Shown: positions 46,904-54,957 of the stretch, piece after piece
Numbering within the stretch: position 1 is the first letter of the stretch
How the letters are laid out: every line of letters begins with the position of its first letter
Assembly (NCBI GenBank): GCA_028280345.1
Contig: JANQLY010000025.1
Location: 110,124 to 174,123, forward strand
DNA length: 64,000 nt
Origin: Pseudomonadales bacterium
Lineage (GTDB): Bacteria > Pseudomonadota > Gammaproteobacteria > Pseudomonadales > UBA7239
Direction: 5' to 3'
Notes under the pieces: model-generated
The model's database searches: none
What the model was told of the DNA's origin: nothing
The model's input: the letters and a program-made list of their open reading frames with translations, nothing else
Made by a program: the position numbers and the translations under genes

Positions 46904-48184
46904 CTACCAGCGTTTTTCCAGTCGCTTGCGCATATAGATTGCAAACGCGTTCATGGCAATCAAAAAGGCCAGCAAGACCATAATGGCTGCAGAGGTTTTC
47001 TCTGTGAAAGCCCGCTCTGGCGAATCAGACCAGAGGAAAATCTGTACCGGCAGCACGGTGGCCGGGTCTGTGACACTGCCAGGAATATCCACAATAAAGG
47101 CAATCATGCCAATCATCAGTAGCGGGGCAGTTTCCCCAAGGGCCTGGGCCATGCCGATAATAGTTCCCGTGAGCATACCGGGCAAAGACAGAGGCAATAC
47201 GTGGTGGGTTACCATTTGCATGCGTGAGGCGCCGATACCGAGAGCTGCCTCGCGAATCGAGGGGGGTACTGACTTGATCGCAGCACGGCTTGAAATAATG
47301 ATGGTAGGCAGAGTCATCAAGGTCAGTACAAAACCACCGACGAGGGGGGTGGAGCGTGGTACACCAAAGAAACTGATAAAGATGGCGAGACCGAGCAGAC
47401 CAAAGATAATAGAGGGCACGGCGGCAAGGTTATTGATATTCACCTCAATAAGATCGGTCCATTTGTTCTTCGGTGCAAATTCCTCAAGGTAGACTGCCGC
47501 GGCAACCGCAATCGGGAATGACAGACAAAGGGTGACAATCAATGTATAGAATGAACCCATCAGTGCGGCAAAGATGCCGGCCTGTTCCGGTTCACGGGAG
47601 TCTCCAGCCTGGAAAAATACCGTGTTGAAGTGAGAGATCAGACGGCCTTCCTCGCGTAGTGTGGCAAGCCATTCCACTTGCTCCGCATGAATACGCTCAA
47701 ACTCACTTTCCTTACCGACAAAGTGTTTCAGGTAGGTATCAATATCATCGTCGGTAATGAGCTGTACTTCTGTGGTCTGATTGAGCAGGGAAGGGTCTTC
47801 CAGCAGCATTTTCTGCAATGTGAGGTAACTGCCGTTACTTACCAGCTTATACAGTTTACGTTTCTCGGTGCGCCCGGAGACATTCGGGAATAACTCACGT
47901 AGCGAGGCTTTAATAACGCCGTCGTAGTTGGCAGAGTAAATTTGTTTTGTGTCATTGATATCAGTGATGCCGAGCTTATCGGCGTCAAACATAATCGGTA
48001 TTTCTATGGAGTGGTGTTTGAATGCGGAATGACCTTTACCGATGATGTCGAAAAACAGGGCAAGTACACAAAGCAAGCCAAAGCAGATAGAAATAATGCC
48101 AAACCATTGGAACATTTTTTCCGAGCGATAACGCTTCCCGAGCCCGGCATTAACTTTTTCGATTGTTGATTTGACTTCAGACAT
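46904..48184 (-). CDS. pstA: Phosphate ABC transporter permease PstA
   Basis: A 426-aa permease, longer than E. coli PstA (296 aa). One membrane segment (~27-50) is followed by a ~150-residue periplasmic insertion. The five-helix transporter core follows (~205-420) with the coupling loop REAALGIGASRMQMVTHHVLP. PstA proteins with this long insertion occur in other gammaproteobacteria. It pairs with PstC in the membrane. Confidence 0.94.
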   Translation of the reverse strand: MSEVKSTIEKVNAGLGKRYRSEKMFQWFGIISICFGLLCVLALFFDIIGKGHSAFKHHSIEIPIMFDADKLGITDINDTKQIYSANYDGVIKASLRELFPNVSGRTEKRKLYKLVSNGSYLTLQKMLLEDPSLLNQTTEVQLITDDDIDTYLKHFVGKESEFERIHAEQVEWLATLREEGRLISHFNTVFFQAGDSREPEQAGIFAALMGSFYTLIVTLCLSFPIAVAAAVYLEEFAPKNKWTDLIEVNINNLAAVPSIIFGLLGLAIFISFFGVPRSTPLVGGFVLTLMTLPTIIISSRAAIKSVPPSIREAALGIGASRMQMVTHHVLPLSLPGMLTGTIIGMAQALGETAPLLMIGMIAFIVDIPGSVTDPATVLPVQIFLWSDSPERAFTEKTSAAIMVLLAFLIAMNAFAIYMRKRLEKRW

Positions 48185-48234
48185 AAAACTTTCCTGAAAA
48201 AATTTGGGGGATGAATGGGCTGGCGGTTAAAAGC

Positions 48235-49623
48235 CTATTCATACTGCTCCCGATACTTGTTAACAATATGTAAAGCGATGACATTTAATGTCAACGTAAT
48301 AGCAAACAGTACGAGCCCCAACGCAAATGCTGCAAGGGTTTTCGGACTGTCAAATTCCTGGTCACCGGTGAGCAGGGTAACAATTTGTACCGTTACCGTA
48401 GTGACTGCGTCCAGCGGGTTTGCAGTGAGGTTTGCAGCGAGACCTGCGGCCATCACCACGATCATGGTTTCACCAATGGCGCGTGAAATCGCCAGCATTA
48501 CGCCGCCAACAATACCGGGCAGGGCAGCGGGGAACACAACCTTACGAATGGTTTCGGAGCGTGTGGCGCCGAGGCCATAGGAACCGTCACGCATCGCTTG
48601 CGGCACAGCGTGAATAACATCATCTGACAGTGAAGAGACAAACGGAATGATCATGACACCCATAACAAGGCCTGCGGCCAATGCACTTTCAGATGAAACG
48701 GACAGTCCTATGGACTCGCCCATATTGCGGATAGACGGTGCGACGGTCAGGGCAGCAAAAAAGCCATAGACCACAGTGGGGACACCGGCGAGCACTTCGA
48801 GTACCGGTTTTACCATGTCGCGTACTTTATGGCTGGCGTATTCCGATAAATAAATAGCAGACATCAGGCCGACAGGTACGGCGACAAACATCGCAATGGC
48901 TGAGATCAGCAGAGTGCCGGTAAACAGGGGAATGGCGCCAAAGCCGCCGCTTGAACCCACCTGGTCAGCGCGGATTGCAATTTGCGGACTCCAGTGTGTG
49001 CCGAACAAGAACTCGATGGGGGAGACAGACTGGAAGAAGCGCAGCGATTCAAACAGCACCGACAGTACGATGCCAATAGTGGTCAGGATCGCAATACAGG
49101 AACTGAGAATCAGGAAAACCTTGATAATCGATTCAACCTTGTTGCGTGCCTGAAAAGTTTCCTTAACCAGTGACAGCGCAATGGCGGAGCCGATAATGCC
49201 CGCAAGAATAGACACAATAGCCAGGGCGGTTTTGCTGCTATCAAGGAGTGAATTCATATGTTCTGCCGCTTTGATCATGGCGGGGTCTACAGAGGGGTCG
49301 GCACTGCCATTCATAGCAATACCCTGAATCTGGTTATAAATCAGGCTGCGTTCCTGATCGCTGAGCGCTTGCAGATGCTCTGGCATGGATGCCCAGACAA
49401 GATTGTAAATAACGCTATCATCAAAAATAAGCCACAGGGCTAAAATGCCCAGAGCGGGGATGGCCCACAGCAGTGAGCTGAAAGAGCCATAGTAATTGGG
49501 AAGAGAATGCAGGTGGCGTTTCCCACCTAATGGTGCTGCAACGGACAGGGAGCGCTGTCGCCCGAGCATAAAGGTGGCAAATGCACCAATAAGGATAATA
49601 ACGATCAGACTTGAAGTACTCAT
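48235..49623 (-). CDS. pstC: Phosphate ABC transporter permease PstC
   Basis: A 462-aa permease with an N-terminal helix, a second helix near 50-70, a soluble insertion (~75-130) and the core domain (~240-455) with the coupling loop MRDGSYGLGATRSETIRKVVFP. E. coli PstC is 319 aa, so this is the long form, like PstA here. It is separated from pstS by a hairpin. Confidence 0.94.
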   Translation of the reverse strand: MSTSSLIVIILIGAFATFMLGRQRSLSVAAPLGGKRHLHSLPNYYGSFSSLLWAIPALGILALWLIFDDSVIYNLVWASMPEHLQALSDQERSLIYNQIQGIAMNGSADPSVDPAMIKAAEHMNSLLDSSKTALAIVSILAGIIGSAIALSLVKETFQARNKVESIIKVFLILSSCIAILTTIGIVLSVLFESLRFFQSVSPIEFLFGTHWSPQIAIRADQVGSSGGFGAIPLFTGTLLISAIAMFVAVPVGLMSAIYLSEYASHKVRDMVKPVLEVLAGVPTVVYGFFAALTVAPSIRNMGESIGLSVSSESALAAGLVMGVMIIPFVSSLSDDVIHAVPQAMRDGSYGLGATRSETIRKVVFPAALPGIVGGVMLAISRAIGETMIVVMAAGLAANLTANPLDAVTTVTVQIVTLLTGDQEFDSPKTLAAFALGLVLFAITLTLNVIALHIVNKYREQYE

Positions 49624-49670
49624 TACAGCGTATTCCCGAAAGTGTGTAGAGCTAAAAAAGGTGCTTATTT

Positions 49671-49715
49671 AAAGAGAAAACCAGCGAAGTGTAAATACCT
49701 TCGCTGGTTCTCTTT
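49671..49715 (-). terminator. Intra-operon terminator/attenuator between pstS and pstC
   Basis: AACCAGCGAAG (49679-49689) pairs with CTTCGCTGGTT (49699-49709) around a 9-nt loop. On the minus strand the stem is followed by TTTTCTCTTT. Partial termination here would give excess pstS over pstCAB-phoU, the usual stoichiometry. Confidence 0.75.
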
Positions 49716-49739
49716 ACATCGAATATGTCTGAAAAGCTA

Positions 49740-50780
49740 TTACAGGGCTTTCAGATTTTTCACGTCATCCTTGATTTTGGCAAGCTCGTCGTCAGACAGC
49801 GGGATCATGCCTTTCTCAGGCAGGTAGCCGTCTTCGCCCATAGCTTTGTCGCTGGTGAACTCAGCGAGGTACTCTTCCATGCCCGGAACTTTACCAACGT
49901 GAGCTTTTTTCACGTAGAAGTAAAGCGGACGGGATACAGGGTAGTCAAAGCTTGCGATAGTTTCGAAAGTGGGGGCGAAACCGCCAACCATGGAGCCTTG
50001 AACAGTGTCGCTATTTTGATCAAGGAAGCTGAAGCCGAATACGCCGAGAGCGTTAGGGTTGGATTGCAGCTTTTGCACGATCAGGTTGTCGTTCTCACCT
50101 GCTTCAACGTAGTGACCGTCTTCACGAACAGTGCGGCACAGTTTCTTGTATTTTTTCTTGTCTTGCTTCTTGATGGCTTTGATCCACTTGTAGGTTTTGC
50201 AACCACCTTCGATAGCAAGCTCGTTGAATGCGTCACGAGTACCGGAAGTCGGCGGAGGGCCGAGAACTTCTATTTTGGTTTTTGGCAGAGAAGCGTTTAC
50301 TTCGTTCCAGGTTTTGTAAGGGTTTTCAACAAAAGTTTCGCTGCCGTCAGGGTTCGGTACTTGAGCTGCAAGCGCCAGGTAGATGTCTTGCAGAGACAGA
50401 GACATTTGGTCGGCTTCTTTAGAGTTAGCCAGAGCGATACCGTCGTAACCGATCAGAACTTCAACGATTTCGTTGACGCCGTTGCTCGCACACAGGTCAA
50501 CTTCTTTCTGCTTGATTTTGCGAGAAGCGTTAGTGATGTCCGGCGTGTCGATGCCAACGCCAGCACAGAAAAGTTTCAGACCACCACCGGAACCGGTAGA
50601 CTCGATTTTCGGTGTTTTAAACTCAGTGCTTTTACCAAAGCGCTCAGCTACAACAGTGGCGAAAGGGTAAACCGTGGAAGAGCCCACGATGCTGATATAG
50701 TCACGGTTTGAAGCAGTGCTCAGGACAGAGTATGTCATGGCCAGTGCAGTTACTGCTACGGTTAAGAGTTGCTTTTTCAC
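49740..50780 (-). CDS. pstS: Phosphate-binding periplasmic protein PstS
   Basis: A 346-aa protein with a signal peptide (VAVTALAMTYSVLSTAS). Phosphate-site motifs are IVGSSTVYPF, IESTGSGGG and PTSGTRDAFN, and the C-terminal strand is RPLYFYVKKAH. A Lys-rich insertion (KKQDKKKYKKLC) lies mid-protein. GGAGG precedes the start, and a Pho box and -10 element lie upstream. It is the first gene of the pst operon. Confidence 0.95.
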   Translation of the reverse strand: MKKQLLTVAVTALAMTYSVLSTASNRDYISIVGSSTVYPFATVVAERFGKSTEFKTPKIESTGSGGGLKLFCAGVGIDTPDITNASRKIKQKEVDLCASNGVNEIVEVLIGYDGIALANSKEADQMSLSLQDIYLALAAQVPNPDGSETFVENPYKTWNEVNASLPKTKIEVLGPPPTSGTRDAFNELAIEGGCKTYKWIKAIKKQDKKKYKKLCRTVREDGHYVEAGENDNLIVQKLQSNPNALGVFGFSFLDQNSDTVQGSMVGGFAPTFETIASFDYPVSRPLYFYVKKAHVGKVPGMEEYLAEFTSDKAMGEDGYLPEKGMIPLSDDELAKIKDDVKNLKAL

Positions 50781-50905
50781 AGGAGCCTCCCGGGTCGTTT
50801 AACATAAAATAGCTTGGTTAAACATCAGGTTCGTCGCGGTTGCGGGCGGCCCTGATGCGGTGTCAAATCTGGCCCGAAAAAGGTCTGCTTTTGACACGTG
50901 GACGC

Positions 50906-50911
50906 AGTGTA
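50906..50911 (-). promoter_or_regulatory. -10 element of the pstS promoter
   Basis: TACACT on the minus strand lies 10 bases downstream of the Pho box, the usual spacing where PhoB replaces the -35 contact. Confidence 0.6.
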
Positions 50912-50921
50912 GAAACGGAAT

Positions 50922-50939
50922 ATGACAGAAATATGACAA
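50922..50939 (-). promoter_or_regulatory. Pho box upstream of pstS
   Basis: On the minus strand, TTGTCATATTTCTGTCAT comprises two direct 7-bp repeats (TTGTCAT, CTGTCAT) spaced by 4 bases, matching the PhoB consensus CTGTCAT-N4-CTGTCAT at all but one repeat position. It lies 142 bases upstream of the pstS start. Confidence 0.9.
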
Positions 50940-51055
50940 TTATCGGAGCGGTGAGCGTCTTTATCAAAAATTTATAAATTGCTCCGGGTTTCTTAACCTG
51001 AAAGCAACGATCAGGCTAGCCTCGCTGAGCTGGAAATCGGGGCAAGGAGTAGCAA

Positions 51056-51081
51056 ATTTGCATTGTATTTGCAATGCAAAT
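51056..51081. promoter_or_regulatory. Inverted repeat, candidate operator of the P450 gene
   Basis: ATTTGCATTG (51056-51065) and CAATGCAAAT (51072-51081) are perfect 10-bp arms with a 6-nt spacer, about 90 bases upstream of the P450 start. No T-run follows. Confidence 0.5.
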
Positions 51082-51111
51082 GGTCAAGTTAAGGCAATAT
51101 AGGCTAAATAT

Positions 51112-51126
51112 CGCATTGTAAATGCG
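51112..51126. promoter_or_regulatory. Second GCATT palindrome upstream of the P450 gene
   Basis: CGCATT-GTA-AATGCG, 6-bp arms with a 3-nt spacer, shares the GCATTGTA string with the palindrome at 51056-51081. This suggests two sites for one regulator. Confidence 0.4.
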
Positions 51127-51170
51127 TCTCAAGCACTTAAAGTGTGCCCAGCTTTAATGGAGACAGAAAA

Positions 51171-52544
51171 ATGGCTGCGCCAAGCGTTACCAATTACGAC
51201 GAGTATATTCACGTACCAAATAATACCAATCTGGATCATATTCCCGGTGATTATGGCTTGCCCTTTCTCGGCCACACAATTCGCTATCTGAAAGACCCGC
51301 TGCCCTGGGCTCAGGAGCGCTACAAGCAGTACGGTGAGTTATCCAAGGTTAGCACTACCGGCACTCGCGGCGTGTTGTGTCTCGGGCCGGATCTTGCCCA
51401 GCAAATCATGCTTGACCCCGGTCGGGATTTCTCCTCCAAAATGGGCTTCCACGACCGCGTAGCCACATTTTTCTCCGGCAGCCTGATTATGGAAGACTTT
51501 GAGCACCATCGCCATCAGCGCCGCATTATGCAAACGGCGTTCAAAAATGACTCGCTCAAGCACTATACCCAGGAAATCAACCGCATTTATGATCGCGCAC
51601 TCGGTGAGTGGCAACGTGAGAGCGACCAGACTATCCCATTCTTTGTTTATATCAAGGATCTGTTACTGGAAGTGGCTGCCGAGATATTTATTGGCGAAAC
51701 CGAGAGGGGCGAGCGCGTACGCAAGCTTAATCAGGCGTTTGTCGACTGTGTTAATGGCATCATGTATATCGTTCCACTCAATCTGCCTGGTTTTGCAATG
51801 CATAAGGGTATTAAGGGTAAGGAGTACTTGCAGAATTTCATTGGTGGCCTTGTGCCGCAAAAGCGTGCGGGTGATGGCCTGGATATGCTCAGTCACTTCT
51901 GCCGTGAAAAAGATGAAGATGGCAACTTCTTTGATGACGAGGAAATTACCAACCAGACTATCTTCCTGCTATTTGCCGCTCACGACACGACCACAGCGGC
52001 GATTACTCACACAATCTACTATCTGGCCCGCCACCCGGAAGTGAAGCAAAAGCTCTACGAAGAGTGCAAGGCACTCGGCAAGGATGAACTCGGTTATGAC
52101 GATCTGGACGCTGTCCCTTATATGCAGCAAGTGTTTAATGAAGTTCAGCGCATCCGTCCTTCAGTACCTTCTGTACCGCGTCGCACCATTCGCGATGTAG
52201 AAATGGCGGGTTACAAGGTGCCGGCTCATACAATGATCTACACCTTGCCGCGTTTTACCCACTGGATGGAAGAGTACTGGGACGAGCCGTTCAAGTTTGA
52301 TCCCGATCGTTTCTCACCGGAGCGCAACGAACACAAGAAACATCCGTTCCAGTTTCATCCGTTTGGTGGTGGTGCGCATAAATGTATCGGTATGCATTTC
52401 TCGCAGATGGAGTACAAGTGTTTTATCTACAAGTTTATGTTGCAGTTCGACTTTGAGGCACGCCACGAATCAGATCCGTTTATGCAGACATTCCCGCTGC
52501 CAAAGCCGACGGATGATATGCCAATACAACTGATTCGACGTTAA
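51171..52544 (+). CDS. Cytochrome P450, close paralogue of the P450 at 16572
   Basis: A 457-aa P450 with I-helix AAHDTTTAA, K-helix NEVQRIRP and heme loop FGGGAHKCIG (Cys405). Nearly the whole length matches the 16572 protein, including IPGDYGLP, SSKMGFH and GSLIMEDFEHH, so the two arose by duplication or joint transfer. ATG 51171 follows TGGAGACAG; a GTG at 51144 is in frame but lacks a site. Two palindromes lie upstream and a strong terminator downstream. Substrate and redox partner unknown. Confidence 0.93.
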   Translation: MAAPSVTNYDEYIHVPNNTNLDHIPGDYGLPFLGHTIRYLKDPLPWAQERYKQYGELSKVSTTGTRGVLCLGPDLAQQIMLDPGRDFSSKMGFHDRVATFFSGSLIMEDFEHHRHQRRIMQTAFKNDSLKHYTQEINRIYDRALGEWQRESDQTIPFFVYIKDLLLEVAAEIFIGETERGERVRKLNQAFVDCVNGIMYIVPLNLPGFAMHKGIKGKEYLQNFIGGLVPQKRAGDGLDMLSHFCREKDEDGNFFDDEEITNQTIFLLFAAHDTTTAAITHTIYYLARHPEVKQKLYEECKALGKDELGYDDLDAVPYMQQVFNEVQRIRPSVPSVPRRTIRDVEMAGYKVPAHTMIYTLPRFTHWMEEYWDEPFKFDPDRFSPERNEHKKHPFQFHPFGGGAHKCIGMHFSQMEYKCFIYKFMLQFDFEARHESDPFMQTFPLPKPTDDMPIQLIRR

Positions 52545-52644
52545 ACGCTCACGGAAAAGACACGAAAAACTGTACCGCTGTTACCTTAATTGAGGTCAGC
52601 AGAATAAGATTTTTGCATAGGTACATGTCCTTGCATTCTATGAG

Positions 52645-52678
52645 AACCGGGTTGATATAAATCAACCCGGTTTTTTTT
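52645..52678 (+). terminator. Strong terminator whose core is a perfect FNR-type palindrome
   Basis: AACCGGGTTGAT (52645-52656) pairs with ATCAACCCGGTT (52661-52672) around an ATAA loop, followed by an unbroken T-run. It ends the P450 gene. Bases 52652-52665 read TTGATATAAATCAA, identical to the FNR/ANR consensus. Confidence 0.92.
52652..52665. promoter_or_regulatory. Candidate FNR/ANR site upstream of the Rieske oxygenase
   Basis: TTGATATAAATCAA equals TTGAT-N4-ATCAA exactly. A TATGAT hexamer lies at 52689-52694, its centre 33 bases from the site centre, near the 31 expected for an FNR class II promoter. The match may be a by-product of the terminator stem. Confidence 0.4.
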
Positions 52679-52743
52679 GTGCATTTCGTATGATTTACCC
52701 CTGTTGTAGAGCAATAGTTATAAAACAATAACAGAGGGTCGAT

Positions 52744-53712
52744 ATGAAACGTGATTTATCTTTACTGCCTCCTTTTCCCAACGGCTGGTTTCGGGTTTGC
52801 GAAAGCGAAGATCTGCAAGTTGGTGAAGTAAAACCGGTACATTTTTTTGGTGAGGATTTTGTGGTGTTTCGCACCGAGTCCGGACAGGCCCAGGTGCTTG
52901 ATGCCTATTGCCCGCATCTCGGTGCTCATTTGGGGCATGGTGGTGAAATAGTGGGTGATACGATTCGCTGCCCGTTTCATCACTGGTCGTTTGATGGTAA
53001 TGGCCGCTGCACAAGTGTGCCCTATGCAAAGCGAATCCCCAAGCGTGCTTGTATTCGTCATTATCCGGTATGTGAAGTCAATGATATTGTGTTTGTCTGG
53101 TGGCACGATGAGGGCATAGAGCCAACCCATGAGATCCCTGTACTTGAAGAGTGGGGTCACCCGGACTGGACCACGCCGGTAAAAAAACAATTTACCCTCA
53201 AGGCTCACCCGCAGGATATGGCAGAGAACCTTGCCGATGTCGCCCATTTTAAATACGTGCATGGTAACGACACGGTACCGCCGGCCACAGCCAGTGTTGA
53301 TGATCATGTGTTCAAGGTAAAACTTGATCTGACCTACACCACACCACGGGGTGATGTACCCGGTTATGTGGATGTGAATGCCTTTGGCTTGGGCTTTGGG
53401 CGCACGCGTTTTTCCGGCATTGTCGATACATTTGTGGTTATTACCGGTACGGTGGTCGATGAGAATTTACAAGAAATAGTGATTCGCTTCTCCGTGAAAA
53501 AAATGGGTGACGAAGGTGCGGAGAAAGCGGTTGAAAAAGCTTTTACTGATGAGGTGACACGGCAGTTTATAGAAGATCGTCCGATCTGGGAAAACAAAAC
53601 TTATTGGGAAAGACCGGTGTTGTGTGATGGTGATGGTCCGATCAATTTGTTGCGCAAATACTGCCGGCAATTCTATCCGTCACAGCAACAAGTTATCAGT
53701 CAGGCGGGGTAA
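52744..53712 (+). CDS. Rieske non-heme iron oxygenase, Neverland/DAF-36 (cholesterol 7-desaturase)-like
   Basis: A 322-aa oxygenase subunit. The Rieske [2Fe-2S] site is C56-P-H58 and C76-P-F-H79. The mononuclear iron site shows N162, D165, H168 and H173 in NLADVAHFKYVHG. The N-terminal string LPPFPNGWFRV and AYCPHLGAHLGHGG resemble sterol-acting Neverland/DAF-36 and KshA-type enzymes rather than ring-hydroxylating dioxygenases. These act on sterols or 3-ketosteroids in known cases; the substrate here is inferred. A P450 gene follows 4 bases later in the same operon. Confidence 0.85.
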   Translation: MKRDLSLLPPFPNGWFRVCESEDLQVGEVKPVHFFGEDFVVFRTESGQAQVLDAYCPHLGAHLGHGGEIVGDTIRCPFHHWSFDGNGRCTSVPYAKRIPKRACIRHYPVCEVNDIVFVWWHDEGIEPTHEIPVLEEWGHPDWTTPVKKQFTLKAHPQDMAENLADVAHFKYVHGNDTVPPATASVDDHVFKVKLDLTYTTPRGDVPGYVDVNAFGLGFGRTRFSGIVDTFVVITGTVVDENLQEIVIRFSVKKMGDEGAEKAVEKAFTDEVTRQFIEDRPIWENKTYWERPVLCDGDGPINLLRKYCRQFYPSQQQVISQAG

Positions 53713-53716
53713 TAGT

Positions 53717-54931
53717 ATGTCTTATGTAAATGTTGATACGATTGAGGAGCTGTTAAGTCTTGGGCCCATGCCTGCGGTAAAAGATCCATATCCAATCTAT
53801 AAGAAGCTGCGCGATGAAAGCCCGGTGTTTGAAACCAAATCCTCTGATGAGACATCTATCTCGGGTAACCCGCGCTCTGTGCTAATCACACGCTATGACG
53901 ATGTGAAGCAGGTGTTAAAGGATGATGAGACGTTCTCCAGCGCCATCGTACAGCGCACTATGGGGGTAGTGATGGGGCCAACAATTGTCGGTATGGATGG
54001 CAAGGAGCACCTGAAACACCGTACCCTCGTAACACCATCGCTGACCACCCGCGCATTGAAGCGCGATAGTGACTTTCCCACACTCGTGAGAAAAATTGCC
54101 GATGACTACATCGATAAATTTGCAAATAAAGGTGCTGTGGATTTGCACGCAGCCTTTTGTTTTGATTTTCCACTCACGGTGTTTACCTCGCTGCTCGGTT
54201 TGCCTGCGGGTGATGTGGAAAAAGTGCATAAGTGGGGGCAGGCGTTGTGCCTTGTGGCATTTGATCCCGCAGCGGGACTCGAAGCTTCCGAGAATCTCTA
54301 CAACTATATGATTTCAATTGTGCAGGCAAAACGAAAAGAGCCTCAGGACGATATGATCAGTATGCTGGTTCAGGCGGAGGTGGATGGTGAGAAGCTTAGC
54401 GACCTCGAAGTGATTTCGTTCCTGCGTTTGCTGACATTAGCCGGTGCGGAAACCACCAATCATTTGATTGGCACATCTTTTGTGGCAATGACACGTAACC
54501 CGGAGCTGTTTGAGCAGGTCAAAGCTGATCGCAGTCTGGTGCCAACCATGCTTGAAGAGGCGATGCGTTGGGAATCACCGGTGTCCACTGTTATGCGTGA
54601 AGCGGTTTGTGATACAGAGATAGGCGGTATTCCTGTGGAAAAGGATACGGCGATTATCTGCCATATCGGGTCAGCCAATCGTGATGAACGCCAGTTTAAC
54701 GATCCGGATACATTTAATATGAATCGCGATGAGGGCGATGCAATACCTTTTGGTTATGGTCGCCACTACTGTGCCGGCTCCCATCTGGCCAAGCTCGAAG
54801 GAGAGATTGGCATGAATGCCTTACTTGATCGTCTCGATAATGTGCGCGCCCAGCCCGGCGAAGATTACAGCGTGGTCGGTTTCTCATTCCGTGGGCCGGA
54901 TCGTGTGCCGATTACCTTTGATACGGTATAA
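53717..54931 (+). CDS. Cytochrome P450, soluble bacterial type
   Basis: A 404-aa P450 beginning DPYPIYKKLRDESPVF, typical of class I bacterial enzymes. The I-helix is LTLAGAETTNH, the K-helix E-x-x-R is in LEEAMRWESP and the heme loop is PFGYGRHYCAG with Cys352. ATG 53717 follows GGCGGGG; the open frame extends upstream inside the Rieske gene and is discounted. It is probably co-translated with the Rieske oxygenase, so both may act on one substrate. Confidence 0.94.
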   Translation: MSYVNVDTIEELLSLGPMPAVKDPYPIYKKLRDESPVFETKSSDETSISGNPRSVLITRYDDVKQVLKDDETFSSAIVQRTMGVVMGPTIVGMDGKEHLKHRTLVTPSLTTRALKRDSDFPTLVRKIADDYIDKFANKGAVDLHAAFCFDFPLTVFTSLLGLPAGDVEKVHKWGQALCLVAFDPAAGLEASENLYNYMISIVQAKRKEPQDDMISMLVQAEVDGEKLSDLEVISFLRLLTLAGAETTNHLIGTSFVAMTRNPELFEQVKADRSLVPTMLEEAMRWESPVSTVMREAVCDTEIGGIPVEKDTAIICHIGSANRDERQFNDPDTFNMNRDEGDAIPFGYGRHYCAGSHLAKLEGEIGMNALLDRLDNVRAQPGEDYSVVGFSFRGPDRVPITFDTV

Positions 54932-54935
54932 AGTT

Positions 54936-54955
54936 TATCTCTCCGGGGAGAGATA
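54936..54955. terminator. Hairpin between convergent P450 and 2OG-oxygenase genes
   Basis: TATCTCTCC (54936-54944) is complementary to GGAGAGATA (54947-54955). It sits in the 26-base gap between converging stops. There is no clear T-run on either side. Confidence 0.4.
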
Positions 54956-54957
54956 GC

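Larger units (their letters stand above)
50781..51170. promoter_or_regulatory. Divergent promoter region pstS / P450
   Basis: A 390-base gap with no gene. The pstS side holds a Pho box (50922-50939) and -10 element. The P450 side holds two GCATT-type palindromes (51056-51081 and 51112-51126). Confidence 0.7.
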
